Assembly (NCBI GenBank): GCA_007122745.1
Contig: SKTA01000184.1
Coordinates: 1-14,953 of the forward strand
From: Bacteroidales bacterium
GTDB taxonomy: Bacteria > Bacteroidota > Bacteroidia > Bacteroidales > UBA7960
DNA length: 14,953 bases
Direction of reading: 5' to 3'
Each line of letters opens with the position of its first letter. Position 1 is the first letter of the stretch. Positions 1 to 7,756 of this stretch are shown here, piece by piece. The notes beneath the pieces are model-generated. The model made no database searches, had not been told where the DNA came from, and was given only the letters and a program-made list of their open reading frames with translations. The position numbers and the translations under genes are program-made.

Positions 1-1533
1 ATCGCTGCTATTTCAAGAGTGGAGCTAAAAACACGTACAGATGACCAGCAAATCGGCACCAGGTTAGAAATAGAGGCAGCTAAACTGGAGGTTCAGGAAC
101 TGTGTAATTGTCCGAAAGGTACATCCATCGCTGTAAAAAACCTGTTTTTTAACACCCCGGCACGCCGAAACTTCCTGAAATCAGACAATGTTGAAAAAAG
201 ACACATTCTGACTGAGCTTCAAAGGGTCGCCATCGTAAATCCCGAAATTGCATTTCAGTATTACCAGAATAACCAGCTTTCCCATCAGTTCAATAAAAGT
301 AACCTGAAACAGCGAATAGTGCACGTATTTGGCAGCAATTACAACCAGCGCCTGATACCTGTGGAAGAGGAAACACAGATCGTTAAACTTAACGGGTTTG
401 TTGGCAAGCCTGAATTTGCGAAAAAGGTTCGCGGAGAACAATTCCTGTTTGTCAACAAACGATTCATCAGGTCTCCCTACCTGAATCACGCCGTTGAACT
501 GGCATTTCATGAACTGATTTCCGAGGATGCATTCCCCTCGTTTTTTCTGTTTCTGGAAACGGATCCCAGCCAGATAGATGTAAATGTCCATCCCACCAAA
601 ACAGAGATCAAGTTTCAGGATGAAAGGTATATTTATCAGATAGTGAAATCGGCCGTTAAAAAGGCATTGGGAAGCTTTAACATCACTCCTGCCCTTGACT
701 TTGAAAGAGAAACCGCCTTCGAGCGGCCGTCAACAGATGGCAGACAGCCAATCAAACCCCCTGAGGTAAAAGTTAATCCGGAATTCAATCCGTTTGGACA
801 TGGGACAAAAAGTGGTCACCCCGGCGGAAACCTCACCAGCCGCATCAACCCCAATCAGTGGGAAAAGCTTTTCCCGGATAAGGATGATGTTCCATTACCT
901 GAAGAGCCTCTGTCTCCCGAACAGGTGACAATCAGTCCGGACTGGAAGGAGGGCACAGAAGATAAAAACGGTACCAAATTCTTTCAGCTCCACAATCAAT
1001 ATATCATCACCCCCGTAAAATCAGGTTTGATGCTTATCGATCAACAGCGAGCACACGAACGGATCCTGTTCGAAAAATTTCAAATGATGCAGGAGCAACA
1101 GGGTGTTGCATCCCAGCAATTGCTATTTCCTGAGCACATTCGTCTCAATGACCATGATGCGGACATCCTTAAAGAAATTATAGAAGAGGTCAAATCTTTA
1201 GGTTTTGGAATTAATGAGTTAGGCACAGGTACATTTGTTATTGATGCCGTTCCTGCAGACATTATGGAAGACCATGTGTTGCAGGAGGTCATTGAAGGGG
1301 TCATTGAGCAGGTAAAGAAGAACCGCCTGGAACTTAAACATGATCTGCGAACCAACGTACTGCGGTCAACTGCCAAAAGGCTGGCAGTGCGCCATGGTAA
1401 GGCACTTAGTCAGGAGGAGATGAAGGCCATTTGTGACAGTTTATTTGCCTGCAGCATGCCGCAAACATCACCAACCGGAAAAACCATACTCAAGATCATT
1501 TCCAACGAGGATCTGTCTGCCATGTTCAAATAA
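1..1533 (+). CDS. mutL: DNA mismatch repair protein MutL, 3' part (5' end outside window)
   Basis: MutL is the ATPase that couples mismatch recognition by MutS to downstream excision. The frame is open from base 1, so the N-terminal ATP-binding part lies upstream; 510 residues are visible, and the GTG at 19 is an internal codon. Counting from base 1, the GHKL motif GTSIAVKNLFFNTPAR lies at 40-55, and the second domain ends in DVNVHPTK (193-200), whose lysine contacts ATP in the family. A variable linker covers about 225-320, followed by the C-terminal dimerisation domain. There the endonuclease motif reads DQQRAHERILFE (347-358): the family glutamates are present but His is replaced by Gln. 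The CPHGRP motif reads SPTGKT (490-495), and the ACxxA segment reads AKRLA (458-462). Most zinc ligands of endonuclease-type MutL therefore appear lost. Two rhomboid genes follow, an order I recall from other Bacteroidetes. Confidence 0.96.
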   Translation: MAAISRVELKTRTDDQQIGTRLEIEAAKLEVQELCNCPKGTSIAVKNLFFNTPARRNFLKSDNVEKRHILTELQRVAIVNPEIAFQYYQNNQLSHQFNKSNLKQRIVHVFGSNYNQRLIPVEEETQIVKLNGFVGKPEFAKKVRGEQFLFVNKRFIRSPYLNHAVELAFHELISEDAFPSFFLFLETDPSQIDVNVHPTKTEIKFQDERYIYQIVKSAVKKALGSFNITPALDFERETAFERPSTDGRQPIKPPEVKVNPEFNPFGHGTKSGHPGGNLTSRINPNQWEKLFPDKDDVPLPEEPLSPEQVTISPDWKEGTEDKNGTKFFQLHNQYIITPVKSGLMLIDQQRAHERILFEKFQMMQEQQGVASQQLLFPEHIRLNDHDADILKEIIEEVKSLGFGINELGTGTFVIDAVPADIMEDHVLQEVIEGVIEQVKKNRLELKHDLRTNVLRSTAKRLAVRHGKALSQEEMKAICDSLFACSMPQTSPTGKTILKIISNEDLSAMFK

Positions 1534-1594
1534 CGTCCATTTTATCAGGGGAAGCAGCTATACAGGCAAATCCGTCGACTTGAAATAATAATTG

Positions 1595-1602
1595 TACTTT
1601 TG
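1595..1602 (+). promoter_or_regulatory. Candidate Bacteroidetes -7 promoter element upstream of the first rhomboid gene
   Basis: The octamer TACTTTTG matches the Bacteroidetes -7 consensus TAnnTTTG exactly. It lies in the 145-base gap between mutL and the first rhomboid gene, leaving a leader of roughly 70 bases. I see no good TTTG -33 box at the expected spacing, so the call rests on the -7 element and its position. The leader also holds a short ACGGC/GCCGT inverted repeat around a run of seven T, whose significance is unclear. Confidence 0.42.
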
Positions 1603-1678
1603 CCAGATACGGCTGCCATAAATGGTACAAAACTTTTTTTGCCGTCTTCTGTTTTAATGAAATAGAATAATTGATATT

Positions 1679-2428
1679 ATGATGCAATACAGACCCAGCG
1701 GTTTCAATTTTATGCCTGTTGTTGTCAAGAACCTTCTGATCATCAACGGTTTGTTCTTCCTTGCAACCATTTCTCTCGGGGGAGCTTTTCAGATTAACCT
1801 GATCAAAGTACTTGGCCTGCACATGCCCGGTTCTCCTGACTTTGAGCCTTACCAGCTTGTTAGCCACATGTTTATGCACGCGAACTTCTCACACATCTTT
1901 TTTAACATGTTTGCGCTGTGGATGTTTGGCACTGCCATTGAAAACCTGATGGGATCAAAGCGCTTTTTGACCTATTATCTGATAACAGGTTTTGGCGCTG
2001 CGTTCCTCCATCTGGGGGTTAGCTACCTCGAGGCATTGACCCTTCGATCTGAGTTGCTCGCTGCCGGCTATAGCATGGCCGATCTGAATCACTTTATTGA
2101 AACAGGCAGTTATCGTATGATATCCGGAGCCTCGGAGAGCACGATGGTGGCCTTCCTCAGCAAGTATTTCATTCCCACGGTGGGCGCATCAGGCGCTGTT
2201 TTTGGTATACTGCTGGCATTTGGCATGTTTTTTCCGAACAGCTACATTTATTTGTTTTTTGCCATACCAATAAAGGCAAAATATTTTGTAATGGGTTATG
2301 GAGCAATGGAGCTTTACTTCGGTATCACATCCGACGGGAATATTGCACACTTTGCCCACCTGGGTGGCATGCTGTTCGGTTATTTGCTCATTAAATACTG
2401 GAGAAGAAGACGACAGATCTATTATTAA
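1679..2428 (+). CDS. Rhomboid family intramembrane serine protease (first of two)
   Basis: A 249-residue polytopic membrane protein of the rhomboid family, which cleaves transmembrane segments of substrate proteins within the inner membrane. All hallmark residues are visible: the HIFFN signature (H72, N76) that forms the oxyanion region, the nucleophile in GASG (S171), and the catalytic histidine in AHLGG (H227). Hydrophobic stretches at about 15-38, 72-92, 100-118, 168-195, 200-215 and 222-240 fit a six-helix core. A roughly 50-residue, mostly polar stretch (about 117-166) separates the third helix from the GASG helix and is longer than in minimal rhomboids such as GlpG. The C-terminus is basic (WRRRRQIYY). 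Two ATG codons are adjacent at 1679 and 1682; either could start. A second rhomboid begins 17 bases after the stop, so the pair is probably co-transcribed. Substrates cannot be read from the sequence. Confidence 0.93.
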   Translation: MMQYRPSGFNFMPVVVKNLLIINGLFFLATISLGGAFQINLIKVLGLHMPGSPDFEPYQLVSHMFMHANFSHIFFNMFALWMFGTAIENLMGSKRFLTYYLITGFGAAFLHLGVSYLEALTLRSELLAAGYSMADLNHFIETGSYRMISGASESTMVAFLSKYFIPTVGASGAVFGILLAFGMFFPNSYIYLFFAIPIKAKYFVMGYGAMELYFGITSDGNIAHFAHLGGMLFGYLLIKYWRRRRQIYY

Positions 2429-2445
2429 TTTTGTGGGGTACCATT

Positions 2446-3336
2446 ATGCAACAATCTGTATATCAGGAGATCAAGAACTTTTTTATCAATGGATCGGTGC
2501 TGGCACGCCTCATCGGCATTAACATATTGATATTTCTTGTCATCAACCTGGTAAGGGTTTTCTTTTTCTTATGGAACATGGATGGTGTTGGCAGCATCCT
2601 GAGTGAATGGCTTGGCATTTCAAGCAATGTTCACGTGGTATTGCATCGTCCGTGGACCCTCATAACCTATATGTTTCTCCATTTTGAACTGCTGCACATT
2701 CTGTTCAACATGATCGTATTGTATGTCGGCGGAAGACTTTTCAGCGATTTCATCGGTCAGGACAGGCTAACTGCCACCTATTTGCTCGGAGGACTATGGG
2801 GTGCTGTGTTTTACATCGTTTCATTTAATGTTTTTCCCGTTTTTGAAGAAAGGGTGGCGTTCTCTCTGGCCATTGGCGCATCTGCATCGGTACTGGCCAT
2901 CTTTGTTGCCATTGCCGTTTACATGCCCAACTATCAACTTCCGTTGCTGCTACTGGGCAGGATCAGGTTAAAGTACATTGCCATCTTCTTTGTTGTGCTT
3001 GACCTGATCAGTATCGACAAAGGCAACCCCGGAGGGCACCTGGCTCACCTTGGTGGTGCGCTGTGGGGCTTTATCTATGCCACGCTGCTGAAAAAAGGGA
3101 AAGACCCGGCACTTGTAATGGGGTTTTACCTGGAGAAATTTTTACGCATCTTTAAAAAGAAGCAAAGATTCAGGGTTGAATACACACGAGGCAGGCCCAT
3201 TGACGACGATGAATACAATAAGCAACGGGTAGAAAAGCAGAAACAGATTGACCTGATCCTGGATAAAATATCCAAAAATGGTTACGACAGCCTCACCAGG
3301 GAGGAAAAAGAATTGTTGTTCAAAGCCGGAAAGTAG
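2446..3336 (+). CDS. Rhomboid family intramembrane serine protease (second of two) with cytoplasmic C-terminal tail
   Basis: A 296-residue rhomboid paralogue. I chose ATG 2446, 17 bases after the preceding stop; an in-frame TTG at 2431 would add five residues. The HILFN signature (H84, N88) and the catalytic histidine in AHLGG (H201) are intact. The nucleophile motif reads GASA (144-147) instead of the usual GxSG: S146 is kept but the following glycine is alanine, with another serine at 148. After the last helix (about 197-215) comes a charged tail of about 80 residues. It ends in a predicted helical segment, ILDKISKNGYDSLTREEKEL (271-290), a tail type I recall from Bacteroidetes rhomboids (DUF6576-like). 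The gene sits between the first rhomboid and uvrB. Activity is likely but the GASA change leaves some doubt. Confidence 0.9.
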   Translation: MQQSVYQEIKNFFINGSVLARLIGINILIFLVINLVRVFFFLWNMDGVGSILSEWLGISSNVHVVLHRPWTLITYMFLHFELLHILFNMIVLYVGGRLFSDFIGQDRLTATYLLGGLWGAVFYIVSFNVFPVFEERVAFSLAIGASASVLAIFVAIAVYMPNYQLPLLLLGRIRLKYIAIFFVVLDLISIDKGNPGGHLAHLGGALWGFIYATLLKKGKDPALVMGFYLEKFLRIFKKKQRFRVEYTRGRPIDDDEYNKQRVEKQKQIDLILDKISKNGYDSLTREEKELLFKAGK

Positions 3337-3364
3337 AGACCGGCAATGAAAATTCCTGATTGAA

Positions 3365-5392
3365 ATGGCTCCTTTCAAACTTATTTCCGACTTCTCCCCT
3401 ACCGGAGACCAGCCCGAAGCCATCGCGCAGCTTGTAAGCGGAATAAACGACAGTGTTCCGTTTCAAACACTCCTGGGTGTTACCGGGTCGGGGAAAACGT
3501 TCACTGTAGCAAATGTGATTGAAAAGGTCCAGCGCCCAACGCTTGTCCTGAGTCACAATAAAACACTTGCAGCGCAGCTGTATGGTGAATTTAAACACTT
3601 TTTCCCGGAAAACGCGGTTGAATACTTTGTTTCCTATTACGATTATTACCAGCCGGAAGCATACATCCCAACCACCAATACTTACATCGAGAAAGACCTT
3701 TCCATCAATGATGAGATAGAAAAGTTAAGGCTGAGTTCAACCAGTGCATTGCTTTCCGGACGTCGTGACGTAATTGTAGTAAGCTCCGTTTCATGTATCT
3801 ATGGAATCGGGAATCCTGATGATTTTCACGATAACATCATCCACCTTACAACAGGTATGGTCATAAGCAGGAACAAGCTGTTGCACAGGCTTGTGAACAG
3901 CTTGTACAGCAGGACAACCACAGAGTTCAAAAGGGGCACGTTCCGGGTTCAGGGTGATACGGTGGATGTATTTCCCGCATACGCAGACAAGACATTTCGC
4001 ATTCTTTTCTGGGGAGACGAGATTGAAAGCATCGAGTCGTTTAACCCGTTAAGCGGCGCTACTTATGAAAAACTGGAACATCTGACGATATACCCTGCGA
4101 ATATTTTCGTTACCTCAAGCGAAAGGATGCAGTCAGCCATACGCCACATCCAGGATGATCTGGTGGAGCAGGTCGCTTTCCTTAAAAATAACGGCAAGGA
4201 ATTTGAAGCCAAACGCCTTGAAGACCGCGTCAATTATGACATGGAGATGATGCGGGAGCTTGGATACTGCCCCGGCATCGAGAACTACTCGAGGTATTTT
4301 GACGGAAGGAAGCCGGGCACACGCCCCTTTTGCCTGCTCGACTATTTTCCGGAAGACTATCTGATGGTGGTCGATGAAAGCCATGTAACCATTTCACAGG
4401 TGCACGCCATGTATGGAGGCGATTTTTCAAGAAAAAAAAATCTCGTAGAGTACGGCTTCCGGCTACCGGCAGCGCTTGATAACAGACCGCTAAAATTTGC
4501 TGAATTTGAAAACCTGATGCGTCAGGCGATCTTTATCAGTGCCACACCTGCCGATTATGAGCTTCAGAAAAGCGAAGGTGTTATCGTAGAACAACTGATT
4601 AGACCTACCGGATTACTTGAACCACCCATTGATGTCAGACCGGTTACCAATCAGATTGATGACCTGATGGAAGAGATCAACCAGAGAAGCGTGAAGGGAG
4701 AACGTGTGTTGGTAACAACACTGACAAAGAGAATGGCTGAAGAGCTCACAAAGTATCTGACCGGTGCAGGAGTCCTTTGCCGCTATATCCATTCAGATGT
4801 AGACACGCTGGAAAGGGTTGAGATTTTAAGAGATCTCAGATTGGGTAACTTTGATGTCCTGATCGGTGTCAATCTGCTTCGGGAAGGACTAGATCTTCCC
4901 GAAGTCTCGCTGGTAGCGATCCTGGATGCCGATAATGAAGGGTTCCTCCGTTCGGAAAGATCGCTCATACAAACCGCAGGAAGGGCTGCGAGAAACCTCA
5001 ACAGCAAGGTGATCATGTATGCAGAACGGATCACCAGATCGATGCAGGCCGCCATGGACGAAACAAACCGAAAAAGGGAAAAGCAGCTGGAATACAACGC
5101 CAAACATAACATCACACCGGCTCAGATCCAAAAGTCAATAGAGGCCATTCACGGCCAGACAAGCGTTGTGGACAGACATTCGACAACCAAGGCTTATGTC
5201 GAAAAGGAAGAGACAGGCATCGCCGCAGACCCTGTGGTACAATACATGAATAAGGAGCAGCTTCGCAAGGCGATCAATCAAAGCAGGAGAATGATGGAAA
5301 AGGCAGCTAAAGAGCTTGACTTTATTCAGGCTGCGAAATATAGAGATGACATGTATGCGCTCGAGCAACTCTTCAAAGAAAAATTTATGTAG
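3365..5392 (+). CDS. uvrB: Excinuclease ABC subunit UvrB
   Basis: UvrB is the damage-verifying helicase-like subunit of nucleotide excision repair; it receives damaged DNA from UvrA and recruits UvrC for incision. The 675-residue product has the normal family length. Visible landmarks: the N-terminal FKLISDFSPTGDQPEAI segment; Walker A GVTGSGKT (38-45); the beta-hairpin beginning YYDYYQPEAYIPTTNTY (from 91) that inserts between DNA strands; Walker B-type DESH (337-340); the SATP motif; motif VI QTAGRAARN; and a C-terminal UVR domain (about 628-670) that contacts UvrC. ATG 3365 lies 28 bases after the second rhomboid gene, so read-through transcription is possible; I saw no promoter in the gap. 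An uninterrupted run of nine A occurs at 4432-4440 (codons for RKKN), in frame here. Confidence 0.98.
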   Translation: MAPFKLISDFSPTGDQPEAIAQLVSGINDSVPFQTLLGVTGSGKTFTVANVIEKVQRPTLVLSHNKTLAAQLYGEFKHFFPENAVEYFVSYYDYYQPEAYIPTTNTYIEKDLSINDEIEKLRLSSTSALLSGRRDVIVVSSVSCIYGIGNPDDFHDNIIHLTTGMVISRNKLLHRLVNSLYSRTTTEFKRGTFRVQGDTVDVFPAYADKTFRILFWGDEIESIESFNPLSGATYEKLEHLTIYPANIFVTSSERMQSAIRHIQDDLVEQVAFLKNNGKEFEAKRLEDRVNYDMEMMRELGYCPGIENYSRYFDGRKPGTRPFCLLDYFPEDYLMVVDESHVTISQVHAMYGGDFSRKKNLVEYGFRLPAALDNRPLKFAEFENLMRQAIFISATPADYELQKSEGVIVEQLIRPTGLLEPPIDVRPVTNQIDDLMEEINQRSVKGERVLVTTLTKRMAEELTKYLTGAGVLCRYIHSDVDTLERVEILRDLRLGNFDVLIGVNLLREGLDLPEVSLVAILDADNEGFLRSERSLIQTAGRAARNLNSKVIMYAERITRSMQAAMDETNRKREKQLEYNAKHNITPAQIQKSIEAIHGQTSVVDRHSTTKAYVEKEETGIAADPVVQYMNKEQLRKAINQSRRMMEKAAKELDFIQAAKYRDDMYALEQLFKEKFM

Positions 5393-5415
5393 ATACAGAT
5401 AATAGATTATTTTTG
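5384..5415 (+). promoter_or_regulatory. Candidate Bacteroidetes promoter for the alpha-oxoamine synthase gene
   Basis: TATTTTTG at 5408-5415 matches the TAnnTTTG -7 consensus exactly. TTTA at 5384-5387, 20 bases upstream, is a 3-of-4 match to the TTTG -33 box. A transcript starting a few bases after 5415 would leave a leader of about 35 bases before ATG 5455. That argues against a translation start at the in-frame TTG at 5413. The -33 box overlaps the last codons of uvrB. Confidence 0.5.
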
Positions 5416-5454
5416 TTCAGAAATAGGATACGGTTTTATAATAGTTACTGTGTT

Positions 5455-6699
5455 ATGGATATTTTTAACAAAGCTACCTCCAGACTTGGACCTTTGGGTC
5501 AGTATGCAAGTCAGGTACACGGTTATTTCACATTCCCGAAGCTTCAAGGAGAGATCTCAAACAGAATGATATTTCGCGGCAAGGAAAAGCTTGTATGGAG
5601 CCTGAACAATTATCTGGGGCTCGCCAACCATCCCGAAGTCCGCAAAGTGGATGCAGAGGCTGCAGAAAAATATGGAATGGCATTGCCCATGGGGGCACGC
5701 ATGATGTCGGGACAAACGGATTTACACGAACAACTGGAACGGGAACTGGCTGCTTATGTTGGTAAAGAGTCTGCATACCTGCTGAATTTTGGTTACCAGG
5801 GAATGCTCTCCATCATTGATGCCTTGCTCGACCGCAATGATGTCGTGGTATATGATTCAGAGGCCCATGCCTGCATTATTGACGGCTTGCGTATGCATAT
5901 GGGCAAACGTTTTGTATACCCGCACAACGACATGGAAAACATGCGCAAACAACTTGAACGTGCCACAAATATCAGCGAACAAACTGGAGGCGGCATCCTT
6001 GTGATCACAGAGGGTGTATTTGGCATGTCAGGAGACCTGGGAAAGCTTGATGAGATCGTTGCCATGAAAAAGGACTTTAACTTTCGTCTTTTGGTTGATG
6101 ACGCCCACGGCTTTGGTACAATGGGTGTAACAGGGGCCGGAGCAGCAGAGCATCTTGGCGTTCAGGATGGAGTCGACGTATTCTTCGGCACTTTTGCCAA
6201 GGCTGTTGCTTCGATCGGAGCTTTTGTCGCAGGTCCGAAAGAGGTAATCACCTATCTGATGTACAACATGCGCAGCCAGATCTATGCCAAGTCCCTTCCC
6301 ATGCCGCTGGTTGTGGGCGCAATCAAACGCCTGGAGCTGATGCGCAACAAACCGGAACTCAGGGAAAAGCTATGGACAATCACCAACGCCCTGCAAAACG
6401 GACTTAAGGCAAGAGGTTTCAACATTGGAAATACCCAATCACCCGTAACGCCGGTCGTATTGAGTGGTGATACATCGGAGGGGGCAAACCTGACCCACGA
6501 CTTAAGGGAAAACTTCAATATTTTCTGCTCAGTAGTTGCTTATCCGGTAATACCAAAGGGTATGATCATTTTACGGTTGATCCCGACTGCCGTTCACACC
6601 CTGGAAGATGTTGCATATACACTGGATGCCTTCTCAAAAGTAAAGGACAAGCTGGATCAGGGAGCATATGCTACCGGAAAAATTGTAAAGGTACTCTGA
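5455..6699 (+). CDS. PLP-dependent alpha-oxoamine synthase (serine palmitoyltransferase / cysteate acyltransferase / KBL-like)
   Basis: A 414-residue fold-type I PLP enzyme of the alpha-oxoamine synthase family, which condenses an amino acid with an acyl-CoA and releases CO2. Landmarks from ATG 5455: SLNNYLGLANHPEV (49-62), MMSGQTDLHEQLERELAAYVG (83-103 region), H138 in SEAHACIIDG, which would stack on the PLP ring, DDAHGFG (215-221) with D215 binding the pyridine nitrogen, and the Schiff-base lysine K249 in GTFAKAVASIGAF. The GTF-K-ASIGAF form resembles bacterial serine palmitoyltransferases. The NNYLGLANHP and YPVIPKG segments also resemble 2-amino-3-ketobutyrate CoA ligase. Candidate roles are therefore sphingolipid synthesis, sulfonolipid (capnine) synthesis using cysteate, or threonine degradation. 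I favour a lipid role because close versions seem widespread in Bacteroidetes, but the substrate cannot be settled here. The start fits the promoter at 5408-5415. Confidence 0.9.
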   Translation: MDIFNKATSRLGPLGQYASQVHGYFTFPKLQGEISNRMIFRGKEKLVWSLNNYLGLANHPEVRKVDAEAAEKYGMALPMGARMMSGQTDLHEQLERELAAYVGKESAYLLNFGYQGMLSIIDALLDRNDVVVYDSEAHACIIDGLRMHMGKRFVYPHNDMENMRKQLERATNISEQTGGGILVITEGVFGMSGDLGKLDEIVAMKKDFNFRLLVDDAHGFGTMGVTGAGAAEHLGVQDGVDVFFGTFAKAVASIGAFVAGPKEVITYLMYNMRSQIYAKSLPMPLVVGAIKRLELMRNKPELREKLWTITNALQNGLKARGFNIGNTQSPVTPVVLSGDTSEGANLTHDLRENFNIFCSVVAYPVIPKGMIILRLIPTAVHTLEDVAYTLDAFSKVKDKLDQGAYATGKIVKVL

Positions 6700-6753
6700 T
6701 ATTTACCGAAAACAGCAGTTTGCAGCTCCCGTTCCCGGGGCTTTAACATGAAT

Positions 6754-6792
6754 AACCGGCCGATGGCAATCAGGCCTGATGTCCGGTTTTTT
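6754..6792 (+). terminator. Candidate rho-independent terminator between convergent genes
   Basis: AACCGG (6754-6759) pairs with CCGGTT (6783-6788), and the second arm runs into six T (6787-6792). The loop contains a perfect 12-base palindrome, ATCAGGCCTGAT (6769-6780). The T run suits transcripts coming from the oxoamine synthase gene on the plus strand. The structure overlaps the last codons of the convergent PAS gene, so it would act across both 3' ends. The loop is long and the outer stem only 6 bp. Confidence 0.42.
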
Positions 6793-7744
6793 CTTCTATT
6801 ATCGCTATTGCCATCATGATCTTTTCGGCAATGCTTTTCAGCAATACTTTTTCACCTATCCTGAAAGGCTGGCAGTGTAATGGAGGGTGAGAGCCAATAT
6901 AACTTACCGTCATGTATCCGGAAACCTGCCTTTCGGCCTTTAAAGGGATCGAGTAGTGCCACTTTGATTTATGGAAACCCGGAGAACGATATTCTTTGCC
7001 ATTATAAACAATCTCAACACGCATCTCATAATCGTGGCGCAAACCTTTGGGAATGATCTTAAGCGATTTTCTTAAGATATTATCAATGGACTGGTTCGGT
7101 TGTCCGAGCATTTGCTGCATTTCAAAAACACAGTCAAGCTGTTTTACCTTCTGTACAACATTGGTAGTTAGCTTCCGCATCTTTTGCTCAAGCATAATAT
7201 GTCCTGAAACATCTACCATCACAATAACAGCCCCATTATGAATATCCTTAAGATGACCTGGAAATGTAAAGCTCAGGCTTGCCCAATATGGCTCCTCATG
7301 TGCACGGCACATCAGAAACTCTTCCCTTGCGACTGTTCCGCCCCTGTTCTTATCAAGCAGTTCATCCAATCGGGCCGCCTCCGCTTTTCCAACAGCAAAA
7401 TCACTGAGTTTTTTTCCACACAGCTCCTTTTCCGACTTTTTTAATTGCTTACAGGCACATTTATTGACGAAAACAATACGATGGTTGGCATCAGTGAGTA
7501 TAATGCCCTCATTCATAAGACAGACAATACTTCTATACTTCTCTTCATCTTCTTTTAAAACCTTCAGATCATGGGAGTTTCTTACCGTGATCAGACCAAG
7601 AAGCTTATTTAGCCTTCTTTTTGAACGCTTTTGGTATCTGAGAAAAAGAAAAATGCCCACCAGCAACAGAGCAACCATTATCGCCATCAGGAGGCTCATT
7701 ATTGTTTCTGATGGTAATGCAACAGACAAGCAAAATGATTCCAT
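6770..7744 (-). CDS. Membrane-anchored PAS domain protein with C-terminal GAF-like module and no output domain
   Basis: A 324-residue sensor-like protein. A short N-terminal segment is followed by one hydrophobic helix (about 16-36: TIMSLLMAIMVALLLVGIFL) and a basic stop-transfer region RYQKRSKRR. A short helical linker then leads to a PAS domain (about 66-185; note NEGIILTDANHRIVFVN). The C-terminal 130 residues (about 190-320) start KVKQLDCVFEMQQML and contain IPKGLRHDYEMRVEIVYNGK. I recognise this as the GAF-like module often found between PAS domains and the kinase in bacterial and archaeal sensor kinases. Here the protein ends after it: no His-box, ATPase, GGDEF, HTH or SpoIIE motif is visible. 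ATG 7744 begins 12 bases after the stop of the DUF58 gene, indicating co-transcription. Ligand and partner are unknown. Confidence 0.8.
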   Translation of the reverse strand: MESFCLSVALPSETIMSLLMAIMVALLLVGIFLFLRYQKRSKRRLNKLLGLITVRNSHDLKVLKEDEEKYRSIVCLMNEGIILTDANHRIVFVNKCACKQLKKSEKELCGKKLSDFAVGKAEAARLDELLDKNRGGTVAREEFLMCRAHEEPYWASLSFTFPGHLKDIHNGAVIVMVDVSGHIMLEQKMRKLTTNVVQKVKQLDCVFEMQQMLGQPNQSIDNILRKSLKIIPKGLRHDYEMRVEIVYNGKEYRSPGFHKSKWHYSIPLKAERQVSGYMTVSYIGSHPPLHCQPFRIGEKVLLKSIAEKIMMAIAIIEEKTGHQA

Positions 7745-7756
7745 GGCTAATTATCG

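Noticed and set aside
181..591. 136-codon frame on the minus strand opposite mutL
   Set aside because: It is antisense to conserved MutL domains and has no recognisable features.
1607..1654. ACGGC/GCCGT inverted repeat near a T7 run after mutL, considered as a mutL terminator
   Set aside because: The T run is inside the loop before the second arm, not after it, so the geometry is wrong for a rho-independent terminator.
2298..2522. 74-codon frame bridging the two rhomboid genes
   Set aside because: It overlaps both rhomboids out of frame and has no domain; the rhomboid frames carry catalytic motifs through the same region.
5413..5454. Upstream in-frame TTG extension of the oxoamine synthase
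   Set aside because: The extension lies on and just after the TATTTTTG promoter element and does not resemble the family N-terminus; ATG 5455 fits better.
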